The translations under genes were made by a program, and so were the position numbers. Shown piece after piece: positions 9,927 through 17,699 of a stretch of DNA of 64,000 nt. Each line of letters begins with the position of its first letter. Position 1 is the first letter of the stretch. Source of the stretch: Actinomadura spongiicola (GTDB taxonomy: Bacteria > Actinomycetota > Actinomycetes > Streptosporangiales > Streptosporangiaceae); assembly GCF_003432485.1 (NCBI RefSeq), contig NZ_QVNQ01000005.1, positions 496,001 through 560,000 on the forward strand, given 5' to 3'. The notes beneath the pieces were generated by a model. It was given only the letters and a program-made list of their open reading frames with translations, was not told the origin of the DNA and searched no databases.

Positions 9927-9954
9927 CGCCCCCAAAAACATGATCTTGGGGGCG
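9927..9954. terminator. hairpin in the rSAM / aldehyde dehydrogenase gap
   Basis: Perfect 9-bp arms (CGCCCCCAA and TTGGGGGCG) enclose a 10-base loop. The hairpin lies about 320 bases after the radical SAM stop and 65 bases before the next start. No U-tract follows, so it could equally be a leader structure. The rest of the 9611-10018 gap has no convincing gene. Confidence 0.45.
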
Positions 9955-10018
9955 GCTGCGAGGATTGTCTGTTGCCTGGCAGCAGCGAGGTCGGCGGCGA
10001 ATGAGAGGTGGCAGTGAC

Positions 10019-11377
10019 ATGACCGGGTTGAGCTATCGCACGACCGACCCCGCGACGGGCGAGGTGCTGGAGACCTTCGCCACCGCGACGGACGCCGAGA
10101 TCGAGGCGGCGCTCACCGGCGCCCACGCCGCGTATGCGACATGGCGGGACGTGCCGATGGCGGAACGCGCCGCGATCGTCAGGAGGGCCGGTGAGCTGTT
10201 CGGCGAACGCAAGGACGAGCTCGCGGCGATCGCCCGGAGCGAGATGGGCAAACTTCCGGCCCAGGGTGTGGAGGAGGCCGAGTTCTGTCAGGCGATCTTC
10301 GAGTACTTCGCCACCGAGGGTCCGTCGCTCGCGGCGGACCAGCCGATCAAGACGTTCGAGGGCGGCACGGCGGTCGTCCAGCGGCGGCCGATCGGCGTGC
10401 TGCTGGGGATCATGCCGTGGAACTTCCCCTACTACCAGATCGCGCGCTTCGCGGCCCCGAACCTGATGCTGGGCAACACCGTCCTCCTGAAGCACGCGGA
10501 GTCGGTACCGCGTTCGGCGCTCGCGGTCGAGCGGCTGCTCAGGGACGCCGGTGTGCCCGAGGGCGCGTACACCAACGTCTTCGCGACGCACGAGCAGATC
10601 GAGACGATCATCGCCGACCCACGCGTCCAGGGCGTTTCGTTGACGGGCTCCGAGCGGGCCGGCTCGGTCGTCGCCGCGCTCGCGGGCAAGAACCTGAAGA
10701 AATGCGTGCTCGAGCTGGGCGGCTCTGACCCGATGGTGGTGCTCGACACGGACGACCTCGACGCCGTCGTCGGGGACGCCTGGGACTTCCGCGTCTTCAA
10801 CGCCGGACAGACGTGCAACGCCAACAAGCGGATGATCGTCCACGCTGATCTGTACGACGACTTCGTCGCCAGGATCACCGAGCGGGCGGCCGCGATGGAG
10901 CCGGGCTCGTACGCGCCGTTGTCGTCGCGCCGCGCCGCGGAGGACCTCGACGCGCAGGTCCGGGACGCGGTCTCCAAGGGGGCGACGCTGCACGCGGGCG
11001 GCGTGCTCGGCGAGGCGCCCACCGCGTTCTACTCACCGGCGGTCCTGACCGGCGTCACCCGTGACATGCGGGCGTACCACGAGGAGCTCTTCGGCCCGGT
11101 CGCGGTCGTCTACAAGGCGGAGTCCGACGACGAGGCACTCTCGTTGGCCAACGACACCCAGTACGGCCTGGGCGGCTCGGTGTTCGCCAGGGATGAGGCC
11201 CGTGCCACCGCGATGGCGCAGCGGCTCGAGGTCGGCATGGCCAACGTCAACTCGATCGCCGGCGAGGGTGCCGAGATCCCGTTCGGTGGCGTCAAGCGCT
11301 CAGGCTTCGGCCGCGAACTCGGTCCGCTCGGCATGGACGAGTTCGTCAACAAGCGGCTTTTCTATGTCGCGGACTGA
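10019..11377 (+). CDS. NAD(P)-dependent succinate-semialdehyde-type dehydrogenase
   Basis: This 452-residue aldehyde dehydrogenase resembles the short actinobacterial succinate-semialdehyde dehydrogenases, which oxidise the aldehyde to succinate in the cytosol. The motifs MPWNFPYYQ and LELGGSDP (general-base Glu) and the catalytic Cys266 in GQTCNANKR are present, and the length is typical. The ATG at 10019 follows GAGAGGTGG. Its 3' end runs into a truncated 3-hydroxyacyl-CoA dehydrogenase fragment on the other strand, suggesting that this gene, or the segment carrying it, arrived by a rearrangement that cut the paa operon. Substrate within the family cannot be fixed from sequence alone. Confidence 0.88.
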   Translation: MTGLSYRTTDPATGEVLETFATATDAEIEAALTGAHAAYATWRDVPMAERAAIVRRAGELFGERKDELAAIARSEMGKLPAQGVEEAEFCQAIFEYFATEGPSLAADQPIKTFEGGTAVVQRRPIGVLLGIMPWNFPYYQIARFAAPNLMLGNTVLLKHAESVPRSALAVERLLRDAGVPEGAYTNVFATHEQIETIIADPRVQGVSLTGSERAGSVVAALAGKNLKKCVLELGGSDPMVVLDTDDLDAVVGDAWDFRVFNAGQTCNANKRMIVHADLYDDFVARITERAAAMEPGSYAPLSSRRAAEDLDAQVRDAVSKGATLHAGGVLGEAPTAFYSPAVLTGVTRDMRAYHEELFGPVAVVYKAESDDEALSLANDTQYGLGGSVFARDEARATAMAQRLEVGMANVNSIAGEGAEIPFGGVKRSGFGRELGPLGMDEFVNKRLFYVAD

Positions 11378-11511
11378 GTCGTGGGCCGCGTGTGACGCGG
11401 CGTCGCTCGACTCGACGACGGTCACGGTGGATCCGGCCGTCAGGAACGCGTGGGCGATACCGGCGCCCATGCGGCCGCCGCCGTACACGCCGACGCGATC
11501 CGAACATTCAT
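11378..11511 (-). pseudogene. 5' fragment of a 3-hydroxyacyl-CoA dehydrogenase (PaaH/FadB-like)
   Basis: The frame reads GVYGGGRMGAGIAHAF and then VTVVESSDAA, the NAD-binding beta-alpha-beta start (GxGxMGxGIA) of 3-hydroxybutyryl/3-hydroxyadipyl-CoA dehydrogenases. Similarity stops at the stop codon of the convergent aldehyde dehydrogenase, after about 35-40 of roughly 280-500 expected residues. The ATG at 11511 overlaps the enoyl-CoA hydratase stop (ATGA), so it was once the next gene of that operon. That ATG is one base out of frame with the conserved part, so there is also a frameshift near the start unless a GTG at 11488 is used. Confidence 0.75.
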
Positions 11512-12251
11512 GAGCGACCCTTCTTCTTGCGTTCGAGGAACGCGGTCATGCGGCGGTGTTTCTCCTCGGTCTCGAACAGGACGGCCTGCGCGACGTCGTC
11601 GATGAGCGGGTGGGCGGCGCGGGGCGCGTGGAAGAGCTTCTTGGTCAGTCGGATCGCCAGCGGGGCCTGGGCGAGGACGCGGTCCGCCCAGCGGTGTCCG
11701 GCCGCCTCCAGTTCGTCGGCGGGCACGACCTCGTTGAGGAGGTGCAGCGCGAAGGCCTCGTCGGCGTCGAGGACGCGGCCCGCGAGCAGGATCTCCTTGG
11801 CGACGGGTTCGCCGACCAGTTCCGCCAGCCGCCAGCAGGCGCCCGCCGCGGCCAGGATGCCGAGGCCCGGTTCGGGGTTGCCGATGCGCGCCGCGGGAGT
11901 GCCGATCCGGAAGTCGCAGGCGTAGGCGAGTTCGGCGCCGCCGCCGAGCGCGTGGCCGTCGATCAGGGCGATCGTGGGCATGGGGAGACGGTGGATCCGG
12001 TCGAAGATCCCGGAGTTGACGCCGCGCAGGGCTTCGTCCCGGCGGCGCTCCCGCAGCTGGGCGATGTCGGCTCCGGCGGCGAAGGTGCCGCTCGCCCCGA
12101 TGATCAGCGCGACGCGCGGGTCGGCTTCGAGGAGGGCGCACGCCGCGTGGAGCTCGTCCACCATCCGCTGGTCGATGGCGTTGCGGACGTGGGGACGGTC
12201 GAGGCGGAGCACGACCCGGTCGTCCGACTGCTCGACCCGGACCGCGGTCAC
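11508..12251 (-). CDS. enoyl-CoA hydratase/isomerase (PaaF/PaaG-like)
   Basis: This 247-residue crotonase-fold protein carries the oxyanion-hole segment FAAGADIAQL and the GHALGGGAELAYACD motif. The second catalytic Glu of hydratases appears in GNPEPGLGI. It begins at a GTG that overlaps the thiolase stop (GTGA). In the phenylacetate pathway such enzymes hydrate or isomerise the ring-opened CoA intermediates. Position beside thiolase, PaaE and PaaD supports that origin, but the operon is incomplete, so the present role may be general beta-oxidation. Confidence 0.87.
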   Translation of the reverse strand: MTAVRVEQSDDRVVLRLDRPHVRNAIDQRMVDELHAACALLEADPRVALIIGASGTFAAGADIAQLRERRRDEALRGVNSGIFDRIHRLPMPTIALIDGHALGGGAELAYACDFRIGTPAARIGNPEPGLGILAAAGACWRLAELVGEPVAKEILLAGRVLDADEAFALHLLNEVVPADELEAAGHRWADRVLAQAPLAIRLTKKLFHAPRAAHPLIDDVAQAVLFETEEKHRRMTAFLERKKKGRS

Positions 12252-13426
12252 GGGCACTCCAGGAGGAGCGCGGTGCCCTGGCCGACGCCGACGCACATGG
12301 TGGCGAGGCCGCGCCGGGCGCCCGCGCGTTCGAGGCGGCCGAGGAGCGTCACGACCAGGCGGGTGCCGGAGCAGCCGAGCGGGTGGCCGAGGGCGATGGC
12401 GCCGCCGTCGGCATTGACGATGTCGAGGTCGAGCCCGAGGTCGCGCACGCAGGCGATGGACTGGGAGGCGAACGCCTCGTTGAGCTCGACGGCTTCGACG
12501 TCGTCCAGGGTCCAGCCCGCGCGGTCGAGGACCTTGCGGGTGGCGGGCACCGGGCCGATTCCCATGATCTCGGGTGGGACGCCCGCGTTCGCCGCCGCGA
12601 CGACGCGGGCGCGCGGGCGAAGCCCTCGTCGTTCGGCGTATCTCTCGCTCACCACGACGACCGCCGCGGCGCCGTCGTTGAGGGAGCTGGCGTTGCCCGC
12701 GGTCACGAGGCCGCCGGGGCCGTTGACGGGGCGCAGCCGGGCCAGCACTTCCAGTGTCGTGCCGGGACGGGGACCCTCGTCGGTGTCGACCAGGTCGTTC
12801 CGGACGTGCACCGGGACGATCTCGTCCGCGAACCGGCCGTCCTTGATCGCGTCGAGGGCGCGTTCGTGCGAGCGCACCGCGAACGCGTCCAGCTCCTCGC
12901 GGGTCAGCCCCCACCGCTCGGCGACCCGCTCGGCGGTCTGCGGCATGGACAGCGTGCTGTCCGCGCCGTGCCGGGGGTTGGTGAAGCGCCAGCCGATCGA
13001 GGTGTCGAACGCGGGACCCGGCTTCGCGAACGCCTTGGCGGGCTTCTCCTGGACCCAGGGCGCGCGGGTCATCGACTCCACGCCGCCCGCGACGACCACG
13101 TCCGCGTCCCCGGCGGCGATCATCTGCCGGGCGGTGGCGACGGCGGTCAGGCCGGAGGCGCACAACCGGTTGACGGTGAAGCCCGGAACGGCGTCCGGGA
13201 AACCGGCGAGCAGCGCGGCCATCCGGGCGACGTTGCGGTTGTCCTCCCCGGCCTGGTTGGCGGCTCCGAGGACGACCTCGTCGATCTCGGCGGGGTCGAC
13301 GCGGGCGCGGCGGACGGCCTCGCCGACGACGAGGGCCGCGAGGTCGTCGGGCCGCGCGTGGGCGAGCGCGCCGCCGTACCGGCCGATGGGCGTGCGGGCG
13401 CCATCGACGATGAGGGCTTCCATCAT
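12248..13426 (-). CDS. paaJ: acetyl-CoA acyltransferase, PaaJ/PcaF-type thiolase
   Basis: This 392-residue thiolase has the active-site Cys near residue 90 (NRLCASGL), GHPLGCSG near the C-terminus and a final VGVGQGTAL segment. The GEDNRNVARMAALLAG stretch is typical of beta-ketoadipyl-CoA thiolases PaaJ/PcaF, which split 3-oxoadipyl-CoA into succinyl-CoA and acetyl-CoA. Two ATGs are adjacent (13426, 13423) behind GGGAGA. It lies 14 bases after paaE in a compact leftward operon. The symbol rests on family resemblance plus context. Confidence 0.85.
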   Translation of the reverse strand: MMEALIVDGARTPIGRYGGALAHARPDDLAALVVGEAVRRARVDPAEIDEVVLGAANQAGEDNRNVARMAALLAGFPDAVPGFTVNRLCASGLTAVATARQMIAAGDADVVVAGGVESMTRAPWVQEKPAKAFAKPGPAFDTSIGWRFTNPRHGADSTLSMPQTAERVAERWGLTREELDAFAVRSHERALDAIKDGRFADEIVPVHVRNDLVDTDEGPRPGTTLEVLARLRPVNGPGGLVTAGNASSLNDGAAAVVVVSERYAERRGLRPRARVVAAANAGVPPEIMGIGPVPATRKVLDRAGWTLDDVEAVELNEAFASQSIACVRDLGLDLDIVNADGGAIALGHPLGCSGTRLVVTLLGRLERAGARRGLATMCVGVGQGTALLLECP

Positions 13427-13440
13427 GGGTCTCCCGGGGG

Positions 13441-14523
13441 TCAGGCGTCGTAGTCGACGGTCACGGCGTCGCTGACGGCGAAGGACTGGCAGGTGAGGAC
13501 GAAACCGGCGTCGACCTCGTCCGGTTCGAGGGCGTAGTTGCGGCGCATGTCGACCTCGCCGGCACGGACCCTCGCGCGGCAGGTGCCGCACACGCCGCCC
13601 TTGCACGCGAACGGCAGGTCGTTGCGCCCGGCGGTGGCGCCGTCGAGGAGGGTGCGGTCGCGGGGCAGGGCGGCGGTCGTGGCACGGCCGTCGAGCACGA
13701 TGGTGACGTCGCTCGTCTCGCCGCTCACGATCTCGTCGGGGCGCCGGACCTCGGGAGGCGGCTCGTCCACGTAGAACAGCTCGACGTGGATCCGGGACGC
13801 GTCCACCCCGGCCTCGGCGAGCACCTCCCGGGCATCCGCGATCATGCCGAGCGGGCCGCACAACCAGACGTGGTCCAGGGCGGCGACGGGCACGAACGCG
13901 GCGAGGAGGCGGCGCAGCCGGTCGGCCTCCAGGCGGCCGGAGAACAACTCCACGCCGCGCGGCTCGCGCGACAGGACGTGCACGAGCTGGAACCGGGGGC
14001 CGTAGCGGTCCTTGAGGTCGGCGAGTTCCTCGGCGAACATGACGCTTCCGCTGGTCCGGTTGCCGTAGAGGAGCGTCACCTCCGCGTCGGGGTCGGCGAG
14101 CACGGTCGACGCGATCGACAGCATCGGCGTGATCCCCGAACCCGCGGCCACGCACAGGTGGCGACCGCCGGTGCCCGGGTCGGCGCGGAACCCGCCGCTC
14201 GGGCGCTGCGCCTCGACGCCGTCGCCGGGCCGCACCTCCCGGACGAGCCACGAGGAGAACAGCCCGCCCGGAATCTCGCGGACACCGATCCGCGGCCGCG
14301 CCCCGGCGGGCGCGCAGATCGAGTACGAGCGGCGGTGCTCCGCGCCGTCGATCGTCCGGCGCAGGGTGAGCGACTGGCCGGCGGCGAAGTCGAACGCGCC
14401 GCGCAGGTCGGACGGGACGTCGAAGGTGATGGCCGCGGAGTCGTCGGTGAGACGTTCGACGTCCGCGACCGTCAACCGGTGGAAGGCCGCGCGGGAGGGG
14501 GCCACGGCATGGTCGACCGTCAT
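13441..14523 (-). CDS. paaE: phenylacetyl-CoA epoxidase reductase subunit PaaE
   Basis: This 360-residue NAD(P)H reductase has an N-terminal FAD domain (RRSYSICAP), a nucleotide-binding domain (GSGITPMLSI, WLCGPLGM) and a C-terminal plant-type [2Fe-2S] ferredoxin domain (CKGGVCGTC plus a distal LTCQS Cys). It passes electrons to the di-iron PaaAC oxygenase that epoxidises phenylacetyl-CoA. It follows paaD by one base. The oxygenase subunits paaA, paaB and paaC expected upstream are not in the window, so PaaE may be orphaned or may serve the Rieske oxygenase nearby, which has no reductase of its own. Confidence 0.92.
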   Translation of the reverse strand: MTVDHAVAPSRAAFHRLTVADVERLTDDSAAITFDVPSDLRGAFDFAAGQSLTLRRTIDGAEHRRSYSICAPAGARPRIGVREIPGGLFSSWLVREVRPGDGVEAQRPSGGFRADPGTGGRHLCVAAGSGITPMLSIASTVLADPDAEVTLLYGNRTSGSVMFAEELADLKDRYGPRFQLVHVLSREPRGVELFSGRLEADRLRRLLAAFVPVAALDHVWLCGPLGMIADAREVLAEAGVDASRIHVELFYVDEPPPEVRRPDEIVSGETSDVTIVLDGRATTAALPRDRTLLDGATAGRNDLPFACKGGVCGTCRARVRAGEVDMRRNYALEPDEVDAGFVLTCQSFAVSDAVTVDYDA

Positions 14524-14524
14524 G

Positions 14525-15028
14525 TCAGATCTCCTTCACGTGCTCGAACGGCTCCAGGCACGCCGCGCACCGGTACAGGGCCTTGCAGGCGGTGGGCCCG
14601 AACTCCGAGGTCAGCTCGGTGTCGGACGAGCCGCAGCGGGGACAGGTGAGCGCGCGGCGACGCGGTAGCAGCGTCAGCGGAACCGGTCCGCTCCGTGCGG
14701 GGGCCGGGCCGGGGGGCGACAGGCCGTGCTCGGCCAGCGCGACCCGGCCCCGCTCGGTGATCCAGTCGCTCGACCAGGCCGGGTGCAGGCTGACGCGCAC
14801 CTCGGCGTCCTCGAAGCCGGCGTCGGCGAGGCGGTGGAGGAGGTCGTCGCGCATGGCGGCCATCGCGGGGCAGCCCGAGTAGGTCGGGGTGATCGTGACG
14901 ATCACGCGCCCGTCCACGACCGTGACGTCCCGCAGGACGCCGAGGTCGTGGAGGGTCAGCATCGGCATCTCCGGGTCGGTGACCGAGGCCGCGACCCGCC
15001 AGGCGTCACGCGTCGCCGCGCTCACCAC
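14525..15028 (-). CDS. paaD: phenylacetyl-CoA epoxidase maturation subunit PaaD
   Basis: This 167-residue protein has a MIP18/DUF59-like domain (DPEMPMLTLHDLGVLRDV, then TPTYSGCPAM) and a C-terminal zinc ribbon (CPRCGSSDTEL, CKALYRCAAC). This is the usual PaaD layout, with a role in Fe-S or di-iron assembly of the PaaABC oxygenase. It starts at tandem GTGs (15028, 15025) overlapping the stop of an 18-codon remnant. In intact operons the gene directly follows paaC, so its first position here signals loss of paaABC. Confidence 0.92.
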   Translation of the reverse strand: MVSAATRDAWRVAASVTDPEMPMLTLHDLGVLRDVTVVDGRVIVTITPTYSGCPAMAAMRDDLLHRLADAGFEDAEVRVSLHPAWSSDWITERGRVALAEHGLSPPGPAPARSGPVPLTLLPRRRALTCPRCGSSDTELTSEFGPTACKALYRCAACLEPFEHVKEI

Positions 15029-15078
15029 GCCCCCGGTCGCGCGGCGAGCTCGCGCTCGGCGACGTCCTGGCCCGTCAT
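15022..15078 (-). pseudogene. 18-codon scar, probable paaA-start/paaC-end fusion
   Basis: An ATG with a strong GGAGG site opens an 18-codon frame, MTGQDVAERELAARPGAW, that ends overlapping the paaD start. It has the promoter-proximal position and start signal of paaA and the coupled stop of paaC. The ending RPGAW resembles PaaC C-termini. The simplest reading is an in-frame deletion from just inside paaA to the end of paaC. It is short, so chance cannot be excluded. Confidence 0.5.
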
Positions 15079-15110
15079 GGTTCCTCCACCGCAGTTCCGG
15101 GCGATCGATT

Positions 15111-15130
15111 TACTGACCGATCGGTCTGTA
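15111..15130. promoter_or_regulatory. PaaR-like operator 1
   Basis: A 20-bp inverted repeat, TACTGACCGATCGGTCTGTA, is symmetric except for one pair. It resembles TetR-family PaaR operators (ACTNACCG...CGGTNAGT type) and sits 33 bases upstream of the scar ATG, where a phenylacetyl-CoA-responsive repressor of the paa operon would bind. No paaR gene is in the window. Confidence 0.65.
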
Positions 15131-15192
15131 AGTAGGGTGACATGCGGACCCGTCCCGGCGCAACATGTGGGCACGTCAGGGGCCCATGCCCA

Positions 15193-15212
15193 TACCGACC
15201 ATTTGGTCTGTA
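15193..15212. promoter_or_regulatory. PaaR-like operator 2
   Basis: TACCGACCATTTGGTCTGTA forms 9-bp arms around TT with one mismatch. It closely resembles operator 1 and begins 82 bases from it. It lies between the paa remnant and the rightward Rieske gene, so the same regulator might control both directions; that is inference. Confidence 0.55.
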
Positions 15213-15280
15213 GTACTGATCACGCCGTATCGGAGCGTCGACCACGGCGAGGCCCGCGAGAGGCGGTCGTCGCGAGCGCC

Positions 15281-15379
15281 GAGGAAGAAGCCACCCGTAC
15301 GTGGCGGGCGTACGCGATCGTCAAGCGGCAGGTCGCGGGCGACCTCGGCCCCGAACCCGGTACCGACCTTCGCACGTGC
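15281..15379 (+). pseudogene. remnant of a SARP-type regulator (end of BTAD domain)
   Basis: Read in one frame the segment gives EEEATRTWRAYAIVKRQV followed by AGDLGPEPGTDLR. This matches the last helices of the bacterial transcriptional activation domain of AfsR/SARP regulators (RxYxxLRxxLxxELGxEPGPELR). No DNA-binding domain or start is present upstream. Only the C-terminal piece survives, which suggests that this intergenic region was assembled by deletion. Confidence 0.55.
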
Positions 15380-15386
15380 CCGCGGA

Positions 15387-15416
15387 CCGCCTACCGGAAC
15401 GTGTTCCGGTAGGCGG
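15387..15416. repeat. 30-bp near-perfect palindrome
   Basis: Two perfect 14-bp arms (CCGCCTACCGGAAC and its complement) flank a GT centre. It directly follows the SARP remnant and lies 106 bases before the Rieske start. Without a T-run it could be a strong hairpin terminator for incoming transcripts or a protein-binding site. I see nothing else in the 15,417-15,522 stretch apart from the GAGGAG site of the next gene. Confidence 0.6.
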
Positions 15417-15522
15417 ACTGGGGTGCTGTCCGTCGTCCCGGGCCGGGTGTTCTCCTCACCTCACGAGCGTGCGGTGGTTCCGTCCACCGCGCCGGGTCGA
15501 GAGGGATCGAGAGGAGACGCCG

Positions 15523-16752
15523 ATGGTGGCGGACACTCCCGCGCGGACGCCGGGCACGAGGTCCCGGCGTTCCCGCCGAGGACGGCTTCCGGGACGCCAG
15601 GACTGGTCGACCTGGCCGCACTACCAGGCGGCCGACGCGGGGTTCCGCGGCTACTGGTACCCGGTCGCGTTCTCGTCGAGGATCACCGGCAGGCCCACGG
15701 CGGTGACGCTGCTCGGCGAGCGCGTCATGCTCATGCGCGACGGCGGCGCGGTGCACGCGCTCAAGGACCGCTGTCCCCATCGCGGGGTGCCGCTCAGCTA
15801 CGGCGCCCAACAATTCCCGGGAACGGTGTCGTGCGTCTACCACGGGTGGACGTTCGACCTGCGCAGCGGCGACCTGGTCGCGGCGATCACCGACGGCCCG
15901 GCCTCACCGATCTGCGGCAAGGTCACCCAGCCGACGTTCGAGACCGCCGAGCGCCTCGGCATGGTCTGGATCTTCGTCGGGGACGGCGAGGACGCGCCTC
16001 CCATCGACGAGCAGTTGCCCGAGGAACTGGTGAGCAACCCCGCCGTGGTCGGTGTGCGGATCCAGCGGCGCGTGGGCAACTGGCGGTTCGCGGTGGAGAA
16101 CGGCTACGACGAGGGCCACGCGAAGTACCTGCACCGCACCTCGCTCTGGCGGCTGTTCAAGGCGATGCCGGTGTACAACGACACGCGCATCGTCAGACGC
16201 GGCCGCTGGATCTACCGCGTCCAGGACGAGCAGTACTGGGAGGCCGACTTCCCCGGTCTCGGCAGGTGGAGCGGGCAGGCCTGGTACAAGCTGAAGCCGC
16301 CGAAGAAGAACGCGGGACACAGGAACATCGGCAACACCGGCGGCTCCCAGAAGGTCAACGCGACGATCGAAGCCCAGGACTTCCCCGGGTTCGCGTCGGT
16401 GTCGATGCCCGGGGTCCTGCGGATCACCTACCCGCACTTCATCCACTACGAGTTCTACGTGCCCGTCGACGCGGACCATCACCTGTACGTCGGCGTGATG
16501 GCCGAGTTCCGGCGGGGGCTCCGGACGCTGCCGTTCTACGCCAAGTACCTCGGCGCGGTCCGGTGGCTGTTCCACGGCCAGTTCTCCGGCCAGGACAAGT
16601 GGATGGTCGAGGTGACCGACGCCCCGCCGGAGCGCCTCTACCGGCCCGACGAGTCGCTGCTGCAATGGCGCAGGCTCGCCGAGGACGTCACCAAGGCCCG
16701 GGCGGCGCGGCTGCGCGACGAGGGTCTCGACCTCGGGGACGTCGAGGCGTGA
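15523..16752 (+). CDS. Rieske non-heme iron oxygenase, large subunit type
   Basis: This 409-residue protein has a Rieske domain (Cys84-x-His86 and Cys104-x2-His107) and a C-terminal catalytic domain with NGYDEGHAKYLH (Asp196, His199, His204), the bridging Asp and two iron-binding His of ring-hydroxylating oxygenases. Such enzymes hydroxylate or O/N-dealkylate aromatic rings with electrons from a reductase; none is encoded with it, though paaE is close by. GAGGAG precedes ATG 15523. Its stop overlaps the next gene (TGATG). It is the first gene of a rightward catabolic operon. The substrate is not evident. Confidence 0.88.
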   Translation: MVADTPARTPGTRSRRSRRGRLPGRQDWSTWPHYQAADAGFRGYWYPVAFSSRITGRPTAVTLLGERVMLMRDGGAVHALKDRCPHRGVPLSYGAQQFPGTVSCVYHGWTFDLRSGDLVAAITDGPASPICGKVTQPTFETAERLGMVWIFVGDGEDAPPIDEQLPEELVSNPAVVGVRIQRRVGNWRFAVENGYDEGHAKYLHRTSLWRLFKAMPVYNDTRIVRRGRWIYRVQDEQYWEADFPGLGRWSGQAWYKLKPPKKNAGHRNIGNTGGSQKVNATIEAQDFPGFASVSMPGVLRITYPHFIHYEFYVPVDADHHLYVGVMAEFRRGLRTLPFYAKYLGAVRWLFHGQFSGQDKWMVEVTDAPPERLYRPDESLLQWRRLAEDVTKARAARLRDEGLDLGDVEA

Positions 16753-17699
16753 TGGCCCGCATCGTGCTCGGCGTCGGCGCCTCGCATTCGACGCTCATGA
16801 ACACCCACTGGGACCAGGTCCGGCACGTCGACCGGGCGGAGCGGTTCCGCGCCGCGCTCGCCGAGGCCCGGGACGCGGTCGCGGCCGCCCGTCCCGATGT
16901 CGCGATCATCGTGGGCTCCAACCACTTCCGCGGGTTCTGGCTCGATCTGATCCCGTCGTTCACCCTCGGCGTGGGCGAGGTGATCGCGTCCGGCGAGTCC
17001 GGCACGCCGGAGGGCCCGCAGCGCACCGACCCGGAGTTCGCGCGGGCCCTCGCCGAGGACCTGGTGGACCACGGGACGGAGGTCGCCGTCTCCGCCCGGC
17101 TGCAGATCGACCACGGCCAGTCGCACGCGGTGCAGTACGTGCTGCGCGACCTGGACGTCCCGATCATCCCGCTGGTCATCAACGCGTTCGCCGCGCCGCT
17201 GCCGCGAATGGGCCGGTGCGCCGAGCTCGGCGCGGGCATCGCCCGCGCCGTCGCGACGATGCCCCGGGCGGCCCGCGTCGTGGTCGTCGCCTCCGGCGGA
17301 CTGTCCCACCGGCTGCCGTGGCCGTCCCGCTGGCAGGAGCCGGCGAGCGAGGACGAGGAGTTCCTGGTCGAGGCGTGGCTCAACGGGCGCGGCGACTGGC
17401 ACCGGTACGACCGGCGGCGCCGGGAGATCATCACCGCGGCGCGGGCGGCGATCAGCCCCGATTTCGACGCGGAGTTCCTCGGCGCGCTCGAACGCGGGGA
17501 GCTGGCGGAGTACGCCGACTGGAGCACCGAGCGGATCGAGGAGGCGGCCGGCAACGGCGGCCAGGAGCTGCGCGCCTGGGTGACGATGGCCGCCGCGCTG
17601 GGGTTCGCGCCGGGCAGGACACTCGCGTACGCCGAGATGCCCGAGTGGCTGACCGGGATGGCCGTGGCCGTGATCCCGCCGGAGGCCGACCGTGACTGA
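16752..17699 (+). CDS. LigB-type extradiol ring-cleavage dioxygenase
   Basis: This 315-residue class III extradiol dioxygenase is related to MhpB/LigB. His12 (GASHS), the GSNH and DHGQSH segments and GLSHRLPW hold the expected iron ligands and catalytic His. It should open a catechol-type ring next to the two hydroxyls in the cytosol. It starts on the stop of the Rieske gene and its own stop overlaps the next start, so it is part of one translationally coupled operon. The hydrolase genes downstream fit cleavage of the ring-opened product. Confidence 0.87.
   Translation: MARIVLGVGASHSTLMNTHWDQVRHVDRAERFRAALAEARDAVAAARPDVAIIVGSNHFRGFWLDLIPSFTLGVGEVIASGESGTPEGPQRTDPEFARALAEDLVDHGTEVAVSARLQIDHGQSHAVQYVLRDLDVPIIPLVINAFAAPLPRMGRCAELGAGIARAVATMPRAARVVVVASGGLSHRLPWPSRWQEPASEDEEFLVEAWLNGRGDWHRYDRRRREIITAARAAISPDFDAEFLGALERGELAEYADWSTERIEEAAGNGGQELRAWVTMAAALGFAPGRTLAYAEMPEWLTGMAVAVIPPEADRD

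Noticed and set aside
9611..10018. Possible precursor peptide for the radical SAM enzyme (short frames at about 9672 and 9758)
   Set aside because: No ribosome-binding site, no leader/core pattern, and composition like random high-GC DNA.
9737..10993. Minus-strand frame across the aldehyde dehydrogenase gene
   Set aside because: Low-complexity shadow of a clear aldehyde dehydrogenase on the plus strand.
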